Assembly: GCF_037914945.1 (NCBI RefSeq)
Contig: NZ_CP149787.1
Span: forward strand, 992,001-1,056,000
From: Haloterrigena sp. KLK7
GTDB lineage: Archaea > Halobacteriota > Halobacteria > Halobacteriales > Natrialbaceae
Direction: 5' to 3'
Length of the DNA: 64,000 bases
In this document: piece by piece, positions 15,976 to 24,606 of the stretch
Layout: every line of letters starts with the position of its first letter
Position numbering within the stretch: the stretch's first letter is position 1
Program-made: the position numbers and the translations under genes
The notes under the pieces: model-generated
What the model was told of the DNA's origin: nothing
Database searches by the model: none
The model's input: the letters and a program-made list of their open reading frames with translations, nothing else

Positions 15976-18900
15976 CTACTCGAGCGCCTTCGCCACCAGT
16001 TCGATCGGCGTCGGCGGATTCTCGTCGGCGCCGGGACGGTGCTCGAGTTGCGTTCGACACGACGCACCGGGAGCGACGACGCGGTCGCCCTCGCTCGCGT
16101 CGACCTGCTCGTAGAGGATCTCGCCGATCCCGTCGCTCATCGAGGCGTGTTCGGCCTCGTAGCCGAAACTACCGGCCATCCCGCAGCAGCCCGAATCGAG
16201 CGGATCGACGGCGTAACCCGCCCGGCGCAGGACGCCGACCGCGTGGTGGTCCTTGGCGACGGCCTTCTGGTGGCAGTGGCCGTGGTACGTCAGCGCCTCG
16301 GTGGCCGCGCTCTCGTCGAACACGATTTCCTCGTCCAGCCGGAACGTATCGACGTACTCGCAGACGCCGTACGTCGCGGCCGCGACCCGTTCGGCGCGCT
16401 CGTCGGAGAGCAGATCGAGGTAGTCCAGTTGGAACATGACCGCGTCCGAGGGCTCGATGACGACGATCTCTCGGCTGTCCTCGACGAGCGGCGCGAGCTT
16501 CGAGACGTTTTCGCGGGCGGTCTCGCGGGCCTTCTCGAGGAAGCCCTTCGAGAACGCCGGCCGACCCGTATCGCCCAGTTCGTCGGGGACCGTCACGTGG
16601 ACGTTCGCGGCCTCGAGCACCCGTACCGCGGCCTTCCCCGCTTCGGGATGGCTGTAGTTGGTGTAGGTGTCTGGATAGAGGACGACGTGCCGGTCCGCTT
16701 CGGACTCGCTGACCCGCGCACGACCGCGCTGGTCGAACCAGTCGCGGAACGTCCGCACCCGAAACGTCGGGAGCGGACGATCGGACGCGATACCGACGGT
16801 CGCCTCGAGGACCTTCCGGGCGCCCGGCAGGTTCGGCAGGGCGTTCGAGAACGGGGCGAGCTTCGACCCCACTTTCGAGAGGGTGGCGACGTTGGCGAAG
16901 AGGCGATCCCGCAGCGTCGCGCCGTTGCGCTGGTGGTACTCGTGGGTGACTTCGGCCTTGAGCTTCGCCATGTCGACCTCGCTCGGACAGTCGATGGCAC
17001 AGCCCTTGCAGCCGATACACAGGCCCATCACCTCCTCGACGAACTCGTCGGAGACGGCCTCTTCGGGATCGAGATCGCCGCTCATGGCCTGTCGAAGCGC
17101 GTTCGCTCGGCCCCGGGTGGCGGTGATCTCCTCGCGGCTCGCCCGGTAGGTCGGACACATCACGCCACCGGTCGTCTCCTGCTCGCCGCGACAGCCGCCA
17201 CAGCCGTGGCAGAGTTCGACCATCCCCTGCATGCCGTTGTCGTTGTCCCACTCGAGTTCGGGCTCGAAGCCCGCCTCGAACTCGTAGTCGGGATCGAACC
17301 GGAGATGCTCGCGCAGGTCGGTCGGGTCTTCCTCCCGAAACACGACCTGGCCCGGGTTCAGAAGCCAGTCGGGATCGAAAGCGGTCTTGAGGTCCTGAAA
17401 CGTCTGCCAGAGCTCGTCGCCGTAGAGCTTGCGGTTCCACTGGGTGCGAGCGCGGCCGTCGCCGTGTTCCCCCGAGACCGAGCCACCGAGCTCGACGACG
17501 AGATCGGTCACGTCGTCCGCGATCCCGTGCAACTGCTCGAGGCCCACCTCGGTCTTCGTGTTCACGAGCGGTCGCACGTGGAGTACGCCCGGACCCGCGT
17601 GGGCGTAGAAGCTGGCGTAGGTGTCGTGGGACTCGAGGATCGACTCGAACTCCTCGACGAACGCCGGCAGGTTCTCGGGCGGGATCGCGGTGTCCTCGAT
17701 AAACGAGATGTGCTTCGCGTCGGTCGTCCGCGAGAGCAAGATTGGAAGTCCGGACTTGCGGAGTTTCCAGAGCTGGGCGCGTTCCTCCCTCTCGTAGGCC
17801 TCGAGCGCCTCGAGGGCGAGCGTCTCCGCGCCGTCGGTACGCGGCGCGTCCTCGGCCGGCTCCCCCGCGGGCGTCGCCGACGGCACGCGGTCGGTGAGCA
17901 GTCCGGCGACCTGTTCCTCGCCGTGGTCGGCGTCCTCGGCGTAGAACTCGACCAGCAAGACGGCGTTGGTTCCCTCGGGGAGCATCTCGGTGACCGGCCC
18001 GAACTCCGCGGTGTCGCGCGCGAGGTCGATCAAGACGTCGTCTAACACCTCGACGGCGGCGGGGTCGTGTGCGAGGATCGGTTCGACGTCCCGCATCGCC
18101 TCGTGGAGGTCCGGATAGCACAGCAACGCGACGGCCTTCGTCTCGGGGACGGGCTCGAGGGCCAGCGTGGCCTCGGTGACGATAGCCAGCGTCCCCTCGC
18201 TGCCGGCCAGCAGGCGCGCGAGATTGACCGTACCCGGCTCCCCCGCTTCGGCGGTTTCACCGCCTTCGCTTCGCGACGACTCCGTCGTCGCGCTCCCCTC
18301 GCCGCCGGGCAGCTCCTCGCCGCGGGCTTCGGCGACCAATCGGTCGAGGTTGTATCCCGAGACGTTCCGCTTCAGGTCGGGATACGCCTCCTCGATCAGG
18401 TCCGCCTCGTCCTCGAGGATCCGCTCGACTTCCGCGTAAATGCGCTCCTCGAGGTCGCCCTCGGGGTCGGCCCGCTCCGCGATTTCCTCGAGGGTGACTT
18501 CGCCGAAGGTCGTCACGGTGCCGTCGGCGAGGACCGCTTCGCACTCCTCGACGTACGCGTCCGTCTTCCCGTACTTCAGGGAGTGCGAGCCCGTCGAGTT
18601 GTTGCCGATCGCGCCGCCGACGGCGCTCTTGTCGCCCCAGGCGGGGTCGGGCGCGAACTTGAGGTCGTGGGGAGCGAGGGCCTCGTTCAGCGTCCCGAGG
18701 ATCGTCCCGGGCTGGACCGTCGCCGTCCGCCCGTCGGGATCGATCTCGAGGATATCGTTCATGTACCGCGTGAAGTCCAACACGACGGCGCGATTGACCG
18801 TCTGGCCGGCGAGACTCGTTCCGCCGCCGCGCGGGAGCACCGGAATCCCTCGCTCGGCGCAGTACTCGACGATCCCACCGACGTCGGCGGTCGACTCGGG

Positions 18901-19101
18901 GAAAGCGACGGCGATCGGCGTCACCTCGTAGGCGCTCGCGTCGGTCGCGTAGAGTTCCCGCGAGTAGGAGTCGGCGCGAACGTCACAGTCGACGAGTCGC
19001 TCGAGGTCGTCGACCAGCGCCGGCCGATCGACCTCGTCGCTCCGGTAGTCGTAGTTCGCACGTCCGTCGGCGGCCGGATCGGCGCTCGGCTCCAGTGACA
19101 T
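15976..19101 (-). CDS. Fused FAD-linked oxidase and Fe-S protein (D-lactate/glycolate dehydrogenase type)
   Basis: 1,041 residues joining a GlcD-like flavoprotein to a GlpC/LldE-like Fe-S protein. The FAD-binding motif LPRGGGTSLAGQ is near residue 88 and the GNNSTGSHSLKYG loop follows. Two ferredoxin-type clusters lie near residues 630 (CHGCGGCRG with a later C-P) and 694 (CIGCKGCAIDCPSEV). A CCG domain carries HGHCHQK near 940 and DSGCCGMAGSFG near 969. It should oxidise a 2-hydroxy acid and pass electrons to the membrane quinone pool; D-lactate or glycolate is the likely substrate. A low-complexity insertion at about residues 270–284 is encoded by two palindromes. It lies beside the origin and is transcribed towards it. 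Confidence 0.92.
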   Translation of the reverse strand: MSLEPSADPAADGRANYDYRSDEVDRPALVDDLERLVDCDVRADSYSRELYATDASAYEVTPIAVAFPESTADVGGIVEYCAERGIPVLPRGGGTSLAGQTVNRAVVLDFTRYMNDILEIDPDGRTATVQPGTILGTLNEALAPHDLKFAPDPAWGDKSAVGGAIGNNSTGSHSLKYGKTDAYVEECEAVLADGTVTTFGEVTLEEIAERADPEGDLEERIYAEVERILEDEADLIEEAYPDLKRNVSGYNLDRLVAEARGEELPGGEGSATTESSRSEGGETAEAGEPGTVNLARLLAGSEGTLAIVTEATLALEPVPETKAVALLCYPDLHEAMRDVEPILAHDPAAVEVLDDVLIDLARDTAEFGPVTEMLPEGTNAVLLVEFYAEDADHGEEQVAGLLTDRVPSATPAGEPAEDAPRTDGAETLALEALEAYEREERAQLWKLRKSGLPILLSRTTDAKHISFIEDTAIPPENLPAFVEEFESILESHDTYASFYAHAGPGVLHVRPLVNTKTEVGLEQLHGIADDVTDLVVELGGSVSGEHGDGRARTQWNRKLYGDELWQTFQDLKTAFDPDWLLNPGQVVFREEDPTDLREHLRFDPDYEFEAGFEPELEWDNDNGMQGMVELCHGCGGCRGEQETTGGVMCPTYRASREEITATRGRANALRQAMSGDLDPEEAVSDEFVEEVMGLCIGCKGCAIDCPSEVDMAKLKAEVTHEYHQRNGATLRDRLFANVATLSKVGSKLAPFSNALPNLPGARKVLEATVGIASDRPLPTFRVRTFRDWFDQRGRARVSESEADRHVVLYPDTYTNYSHPEAGKAAVRVLEAANVHVTVPDELGDTGRPAFSKGFLEKARETARENVSKLAPLVEDSREIVVIEPSDAVMFQLDYLDLLSDERAERVAAATYGVCEYVDTFRLDEEIVFDESAATEALTYHGHCHQKAVAKDHHAVGVLRRAGYAVDPLDSGCCGMAGSFGYEAEHASMSDGIGEILYEQVDASEGDRVVAPGASCRTQLEHRPGADENPPTPIELVAKALE
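18250..18292. repeat. In-frame three-base-loop palindromes inside the oxidase gene
   Basis: GGCGGT–TTC–ACCGCC (18250–18264) and CGCGACGAC–TCC–GTCGTCGCG (18272–18292) sit in tandem. They encode the low-complexity peptide around SATTESSRSEGGETAE, just before the conserved NLARLLAGSEG. They look like palindrome insertions tolerated in a surface loop. Confidence 0.75.
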
Positions 19102-19645
19102 AGTTGTCCCTTGTCCGGCGGTGCTTAAGTGATCATCCTTCGGGAAAGATCCCGCCCTCGGACGGTTCGTTCCGAAGCGTCCGAGATGAGCGGCGATATC
19201 CGCGGTAGTGTAACCGTTTCAAAACCGAATCGTTGGCCCGCGGTGTCGCCACGAATATTTGCGCCACGAGCAACTGCCGCTGATAACGGTGATTATCACC
19301 GTCGTCAACCCGTCGTTCGGCCGGTCACCGCCACCGAAGCGTACGAGAGCGATACGGTCCGAACGGTCGCCGCGATTCTCGTTTATGGGTTCGACAAACG
19401 GTACGCGGTTCGATCACTTCCGGTTGCTTTTCTCTACTGCAATCCAATTCAGACGCTAAGTATCTGTGTAACTGCTACAATCGAATTTAATATCAGGGAA
19501 AATATGGGCGGTAGTACCGATGACTCACTCCTCATGAGTTGCCATTACTTCGTATCAATGACACGCCGAATCCGGTCCGGCTTCAATCGGACGACGCGAG
19601 TTCGGTTTCGATCAGCGACCGCGCACGGACCGCGCACGTAATCAG
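19102..19645. other. Intergenic, no supported gene
   Basis: About 540 bp between the oxidase start and the deacetylase. AT content rises from about 19380. A 170-residue plus frame (19129–19641) has no recognisable domain and unusual composition. TATA-like ATTTAATATC occurs near 19485. Probably promoter and spacer sequence. Confidence 0.6.
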
Positions 19646-20593
19646 ATGGGATCGGTCGTTATCTCTCTCGATGCAGAAGTAGGCTGGGGATTTCACCACG
19701 ACGAATCCGTGTCGGAGACGTTTCTTCGCAACACGCACCAGAATTGGCGTCGCCTCCGGGAACTATTCGACGCGTTCGAAATTCCGGCGACATGGGCGGT
19801 CACCGGGCACCTATTCTTGCGCTCGTGTACTGACAGACACCGGAACCACCCCGCCGGCGAGCGATGCTGCCAGAAATCGATCGACGACCTTCCCGCGAGC
19901 GATATCTGGTTCGGAGCCGAACTCGTCGACGAAATCGCGACCGCCGACGTCGACCACGAAATCGGCGGTCACGGGTTCACGCACGTTCACTTCGACCACG
20001 ATCGGATGGACGAAGCGTTCGCCACTCGAGAGATCGAAAACTGCGTTCGTGCCGCGTCGCGCCGCGGCCACGACCTGTCGTCGTTCGTCTTCCCCGTCAA
20101 CAGGATCCGACACCGGGACGCACTCGCGGCACACGGTTTCGACTGTTATCGCGGGACGAACCCGCTCCGCGACTCGCAGAGTACGCTGATGCGACAGTTG
20201 ACGAAGGTATCGAGCGCGGCGGTCGGAAAACCGACGCCGCCGATCGTCGACCCGTACGTCGACGACCACGGCCTGGTCAACGTACCGGCGTCGATCTACC
20301 TGTTCAACTTCGAAGCGAAGTATAGGAAACTGTTTTCCGCGTTCGGTGAGGATCCGGTAGTCAGACAAGTGAAATCCGGGATCGACCGCGTCGCCCAAAC
20401 GGACGGCGTGTTGCACATGTGGCTTCACCCTCACAACCTCCGGACGCCGGCGCACTACCAGCGGCTTCGATCGATCGCGGGGTACATCGACCGTCGTCGA
20501 AGCACGGACGGCCTACGCGTCGAAACCATGGCCGAGGTCGCAGACAGGGTGCGAGACGAGAGTCGACCGGGAACGACATTCGAGAACAGCTAA
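19646..20593 (+). CDS. Polysaccharide deacetylase (NodB) family protein
   Basis: 315 residues. NodB-type motifs are visible: the catalytic Asp in VVISLDAEVGWGF, the TWAVTGHLFL strand, the metal-binding His pair in GGHGFTHVHFDH, and FVFPVNRIRHRD. LHMWLHPHNL near the end supplies the late conserved His. It probably removes N-acetyl groups from a cell-surface or secreted polysaccharide; no signal peptide is apparent. The next gene, an acetyltransferase, starts 9 nt after its stop, so they are co-transcribed, consistent with glycan modification. Confidence 0.85.
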   Translation: MGSVVISLDAEVGWGFHHDESVSETFLRNTHQNWRRLRELFDAFEIPATWAVTGHLFLRSCTDRHRNHPAGERCCQKSIDDLPASDIWFGAELVDEIATADVDHEIGGHGFTHVHFDHDRMDEAFATREIENCVRAASRRGHDLSSFVFPVNRIRHRDALAAHGFDCYRGTNPLRDSQSTLMRQLTKVSSAAVGKPTPPIVDPYVDDHGLVNVPASIYLFNFEAKYRKLFSAFGEDPVVRQVKSGIDRVAQTDGVLHMWLHPHNLRTPAHYQRLRSIAGYIDRRRSTDGLRVETMAEVADRVRDESRPGTTFENS

Positions 20594-20602
20594 CGTCTAT
20601 CG

Positions 20603-21700
20603 ATGACCGATTCGGACCCGTACGAGATCCGACAGTACGAACCGGCCGATAGGGACGCGTTTCTCGACCTGTTCGCCGACGTACTGGGCGGGCGAATGGG
20701 CGACGACTGGTTCACGTGGAAGTACGAACGGAATCCGTACGTCGACCACGTTCCCATTCTAGTTGCACAGCGAGACGACGAACTCGTCGGCGCGCGGGCG
20801 TTCTTCCCGCTCCGCCTCGCGGCGGGCGACGACGAGTTCAGCGCCTTCCAGCCGTGCGATTCGATGGTCCGTCCCGAGCACCAGCGTCGGGGACTCTTCA
20901 CGCGGCTGACCGAGCGGGCGATCGACAGATACGACGACGTGGATCTGTTCTTCAACTTCCCGAACCACCGCTCGCTCCCGGGGAATCTCAAACTCGGCTG
21001 GCGGGTCGCGAGCGAGCGAGAGACGTACTACCGAATCCAGAATCCGACCGCGTGGCTCCCCCGACTCGAACCGGTCGAGCCGATCGTTCGATCGCTGGCG
21101 AGCGGGTACGTCTCGCTCCGGGATCGATTCGCCGATCCGACCGATGCGGTCGAACTCTCGCGGTACGATCGCGTGCCGGCCTCGCTGCTCGCGACGCTGG
21201 CTTCGTCCGAGACGATCCCGGAATTTCACGTCGTTCGCGACGAAACGTTCTACGAGTGGCGGTTCGCGAATCCGCTCTGGACGTACCGCACGATCGTCGC
21301 GACGCGGGACGGAGCGCCCGTCGCAGCGGTCGTCTACGGTCGACGGGATCGAACGACCGGTCCGACGGTCGTCCGAATCCTCGACGTCCTCCCGCTCGCA
21401 GCGGGGACGAGTTCGTCCCCGTCCCGGCAGGCGACACTGGCTGCACTTCTCGACGCGGTGCTTCGAGAAACCGGCGATGCGGACGTCATCGCCGCTCCCG
21501 GGTCGGTGGTCCCCCGGGCGGTGTTGCGGTCGCGGGGCTTTCACAGCGACCAGCGAGCGCCCCTGAAGTGGGGCACCTCGTCGTCGACGCACGTCGTCAG
21601 ACCGGCCGGGACACCGCCGCTTGACTGGACGCGGTCCGGAACCCGGCTCGCGGACGGCGCGAACTGGCGACTCGCGTTCTGCGAGGTCGACAGCGGGTGA
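20603..21700 (+). CDS. GNAT acyltransferase (Eis-like), linked to deacetylase
   Basis: 365 residues. The N-terminal GNAT domain (YEIRQYEPADRDAFLDLFAD) carries a clear acetyl-CoA loop, CDSMVRPEHQRRGLFTRL. A second, more divergent half (from about residue 190) includes FYEWRFANPLWTYR. That two-half layout resembles GNAT proteins found in haloarchaeal exopolysaccharide clusters. The acceptor is unknown; a sugar amine is plausible given the adjacent deacetylase. It is transcribed with 19646–20593. Confidence 0.82.
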   Translation: MTDSDPYEIRQYEPADRDAFLDLFADVLGGRMGDDWFTWKYERNPYVDHVPILVAQRDDELVGARAFFPLRLAAGDDEFSAFQPCDSMVRPEHQRRGLFTRLTERAIDRYDDVDLFFNFPNHRSLPGNLKLGWRVASERETYYRIQNPTAWLPRLEPVEPIVRSLASGYVSLRDRFADPTDAVELSRYDRVPASLLATLASSETIPEFHVVRDETFYEWRFANPLWTYRTIVATRDGAPVAAVVYGRRDRTTGPTVVRILDVLPLAAGTSSSPSRQATLAALLDAVLRETGDADVIAAPGSVVPRAVLRSRGFHSDQRAPLKWGTSSSTHVVRPAGTPPLDWTRSGTRLADGANWRLAFCEVDSG

Positions 21701-21768
21701 GGAAACCTCGTTTTCGGTGACCGCGTTCGGACGCTCGATCACCGGGCGTTAGGCCGAGAACGAACCCG

Positions 21769-23523
21769 TCACCGTCCTCGTCGGAGTTCGTCGGTCAACT
21801 GCTCGATCGTCTCCTGTTGGCTCTCGAGGCGATCGCTCTGCCGTTCGATCCTGGTTTCGATCGTTTCCAGTCGCTCGCGAACGTCCGAGCTCGAGACCGC
21901 GTTGCTTTCTGCCGCCGCGTTTCGGTCTTCCGGTTGCTGTCTCTCTCCGACGGTCGACGCGTCGTCGTCCGGGTCCTCGTTGACGTCCGCTTCGCGGTCA
22001 TCGTCGACACCGTCGAACGTAGCACGGAGGGTGGAGCCGAACGAACCGATCGGGTCCGGTGCGGCCTCGAGGGGGGTGATAACCTCGTCGAGGTCGAGCG
22101 CACCGACGGCGACCGCGGCCACGAGGAAGAGCGCCGCCCCCACAGGGGGGACGACGGCCAGTGAGAGGATCGAATCCCCGAGAAATCGTGCCAGCAGACC
22201 GATCGGAATCGAAGCGATCCCGCCCGCGAAAATGACCCGCGGAATCCGCGCACCGGTGATCGGGTCGAATCCGATTCTTTTGGCGCTCCAGACGTGAAAC
22301 ACGAACATAGACCCGTAGCTGAGGCTCGTTGCGGTCGCCGCACCGTACATTCCGTACCGGGGGATCAACAGCGCGTTGAGCGCGATGTTGCCGACCGCCG
22401 CTGCACCGGTCGAGGCGATCAGCACGTGAAGATCGCCTTTTCCCTGCCCGATCGCGAGAATCGGTCGCGCCAGCGCGAACCCGACGCAGCCGGGAAGCAA
22501 CAGCAGGATCGGACCGTAGCTCGCGATGTATTCGTCACGAAATATGATCGGTAGCGCAACCGGGGCGAGCGTGCCGATGCCGACCATGAGTAGTAAGGTA
22601 AACAACAGTGTGTATCGTGTGACACGAGAGGCAAGCGAGTTGATCCGCTCGTGGTCGCGATTCGACCAGATGTTCGAGGTCGAGTGTAAGAGCACGTTCT
22701 GTAACGCCAGCGGGACGATCCAGAGGAACTCCGCGATCGTGAGGGAAATGTTGTAGTAACCGGTCTCCTGTGCCGTCGTAAACATCCTGAGCATTATGAC
22801 GTCGATTTTGTACAACGACGTCAAACAGAGGATCAAGACGATGCTGAGCGCGTTGAAGGTGAACAGTTCGCGGCGCGGAAAGTCTGTAGGCGGAATCCGG
22901 GCGAGCGCGGTTCGCAGCGACACTGTGCGGTTTATCAGTACGAGCCCGATGATCGAGGTCGTTACCGCGCCAGTCATGTGGCCGATCAGCACACCCGGGA
23001 CGCCGTGTCCGAGGAACGCGAGGCCGACGCCGACGGTGATAAACAGAATTTTATCGAGGAAGAGCAACGGCTCGGAGTAGCGCTCGAGACCGAATCCCAT
23101 GAGCGTCCGCCGCGTGTACTCGCGGAACTGGGAGGTGAACACGAGCAGCGAGAGGAGATAGAAGTACGTCCGATACGACGTCCCGAACCGGGACGTGATG
23201 ATCCCGGTCTGGGCCGCGAGCGCGAGTCCGAAACAGCCGATCGCCGCGAGCAGGATCGCCATCCGAAGGTAGAATCCGACGACGTGTTCGTCCCAGTGGG
23301 GACTGTCGCGTTCCTCCGCGACGTACTTTCGCACGCCGTCGCCGACGCCCGAACTGACGAAGATCATGTAGACCGAAAAGATCGCCATCAGACCCGCGTA
23401 GTCACCGTATCCCGACGACCCCAGAAACCGAGTCAACAGCGGTGCCGAGAAGAAATCGAGACCGATGAGGAGAAACTTGATGCTGACGATCGAGAGAAAA
23501 CCGCTCATGATGCTTCGTTTCAT
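21769..23523 (-). CDS. Oligosaccharide flippase (Wzx/MATE-like)
   Basis: 584 residues. About 12–14 hydrophobic segments cover residues 1–460, starting SGFLSIVSIKFLLIGLDFF and including RFLGSSGYGDYAGLMAIFS, typical of polysaccharide flippases that move lipid-linked glycans across the membrane. The last 120 residues are a hydrophilic acidic region (DDDREADVNEDPDDD) ending in a coiled coil (RERLETIETRIERQSDRLE). That tail is unusual for the family and may anchor partners. Its ATG overlaps the stop of a small upstream ORF (ATGA). Confidence 0.9.
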   Translation of the reverse strand: MKRSIMSGFLSIVSIKFLLIGLDFFSAPLLTRFLGSSGYGDYAGLMAIFSVYMIFVSSGVGDGVRKYVAEERDSPHWDEHVVGFYLRMAILLAAIGCFGLALAAQTGIITSRFGTSYRTYFYLLSLLVFTSQFREYTRRTLMGFGLERYSEPLLFLDKILFITVGVGLAFLGHGVPGVLIGHMTGAVTTSIIGLVLINRTVSLRTALARIPPTDFPRRELFTFNALSIVLILCLTSLYKIDVIMLRMFTTAQETGYYNISLTIAEFLWIVPLALQNVLLHSTSNIWSNRDHERINSLASRVTRYTLLFTLLLMVGIGTLAPVALPIIFRDEYIASYGPILLLLPGCVGFALARPILAIGQGKGDLHVLIASTGAAAVGNIALNALLIPRYGMYGAATATSLSYGSMFVFHVWSAKRIGFDPITGARIPRVIFAGGIASIPIGLLARFLGDSILSLAVVPPVGAALFLVAAVAVGALDLDEVITPLEAAPDPIGSFGSTLRATFDGVDDDREADVNEDPDDDASTVGERQQPEDRNAAAESNAVSSSDVRERLETIETRIERQSDRLESQQETIEQLTDELRRGR

Positions 23524-23783
23524 GTCTCGTGATGCAACCGTCGCGATAGGGTGTCATTCGCGCTACGCGTTATCAGTTCGGCCGACGTACCGAGCATCGG
23601 GGTGAACTTGACGACTCCGACTCGCGGGTCGGACGCGTCGACGGTGCAACGAAAGCGACTGGCGATGATCGGACGCGCGCAGTCGATGGAAACGGCGACG
23701 AACTCGTTCGCGTGCGCTGGAGAACGCGTCCGTACGTTCGACCGCTCGAACGGAGAGAGTGACGACCGACCGGTCAGATCCAT
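23520..23783 (-). CDS. Small hypothetical protein coupled to flippase
   Basis: 87 residues, no recognised domain. Reasons to take it as real: its TGA overlaps the flippase ATG by ATGA; a good TATA box (TGTATAATAA, 23811–23820) lies about 30 bp upstream of its ATG; and codons favour GAC, GTC, ATC and TTC with a high-GC third position. The overlapping longer frame 23563–23964 crosses that TATA box and is less likely. It could also be the remnant of a longer gene. Confidence 0.45.
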   Translation of the reverse strand: MDLTGRSSLSPFERSNVRTRSPAHANEFVAVSIDCARPIIASRFRCTVDASDPRVGVVKFTPMLGTSAELITRSANDTLSRRLHHET

Positions 23784-23810
23784 TGATCGCTCGTAGTAAC
23801 CGTTCTGGGA

Positions 23811-23820
23811 TTATTATACA
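23811..23820 (-). promoter_or_regulatory. TATA box for small ORF–flippase unit
   Basis: TGTATAATAA on the minus strand, about 28–37 bp before ATG 23783. It is the only strong TATA match upstream of the flippase. Confidence 0.55.
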
Positions 23821-23959
23821 GCGAATAAGTGGCCGGAAGCACCGATTTTCCCGAATCCGACGATAGCCACCCCGGTCGGGGAGGCGGACCGCGAGAGTCG
23901 CGTCGCGAACACCGTCCCGCGAGCGGCCGGCGTCGCTCTCGCAGTTATCCTCCGAAAAC

Positions 23960-24243
23960 ACCATAAAACATTCATATATGTCGTCTAGATATTTTCAGTG
24001 CGGCTTTCACACGTCGAAACGTCTAAAAACGAGTGAAACGTCGATATATGGCCAAATAAGGCGGTTTTACCGTCGAATTTGGCCAGCAATCAGAAGGAGT
24101 TAGATAGTTTAATTATTGGTCTAATATCGGTATTCAAGCACCCTAAACGGCGGAGATATGATGTTCTCGATCGAGATCGGTGGAACAGCGTTAAAAACAT
24201 AATAGAATAGAATAGAACGATGTCTTATAACTAATCCAGAATA
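23960..24243. other. AT-rich intergenic island
   Basis: About 280 bp of markedly low GC, with no open frame of interest, several TATA-like stretches, and a short AATAG tandem run near 24205–24218. It separates the surface-glycan block from the fatty-acid block and borders a pseudogene, as transfer or deletion boundaries often do. Confidence 0.55.
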
Positions 24244-24256
24244 TTATGCCGTCTCA

Positions 24257-24470
24257 CTACTCGCCGGTGAACTCCGGCTCGCGGCTCTCGAGGAACGCCT
24301 CGATTCCCTCGTTGTCGTCTTCGATCGCAAACGGCCGAACGGTTCGGCTCGGACTCGAACACCGTCCGCGAACGTTCCGTCATACTCGATCACGTCCGCA
24401 GCGGTAACGAACGCGCGCGAGTCCACCCGCCGGTGAAGACGTGCACGCGAATCGCGTCCGCGACGGTCCC
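24257..24470 (-). pseudogene. Decayed enoyl-CoA hydratase fragment
   Basis: Minus-strand pieces match the family in more than one frame. One reads DAIRVHVFTGG, another DSRAFVTAADVIEYDG (compare the usual RAFVAGADI segment), and a third gives the C-terminus FAIEDDNEGIEAFLESREPEF followed by TGE and stop at 24257. The central catalytic region is missing and the frame changes at least twice, so this is a deletion remnant. It lies just downstream of a 3-hydroxyacyl-CoA dehydrogenase gene on the same strand, suggesting a former beta-oxidation pair. Confidence 0.65.
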
Positions 24471-24606
24471 GCTAGTTCGGTGCGGACCCGCCAGTCGACG
24501 CCTCGGGGCGTTCGTGCGTTCGATGGCGACTGTCGTCACCGCTCGGGGTGTCCGCCAACCGGGACGAAGACCGCTTCGAGAGTAGCGTCGAGCGCGGCGA
24601 GTCCGA

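Noticed and set aside
15955-18045. 696-aa plus-strand protein
   Set aside because: Antisense shadow of the FAD/Fe-S oxidase, a known artefact of high-GC third positions; no domain recognised.
19129-19641. 170-aa plus-strand protein before the deacetylase
   Set aside because: No domain, mixed composition and falling GC; it reads through TATA-like sequence.
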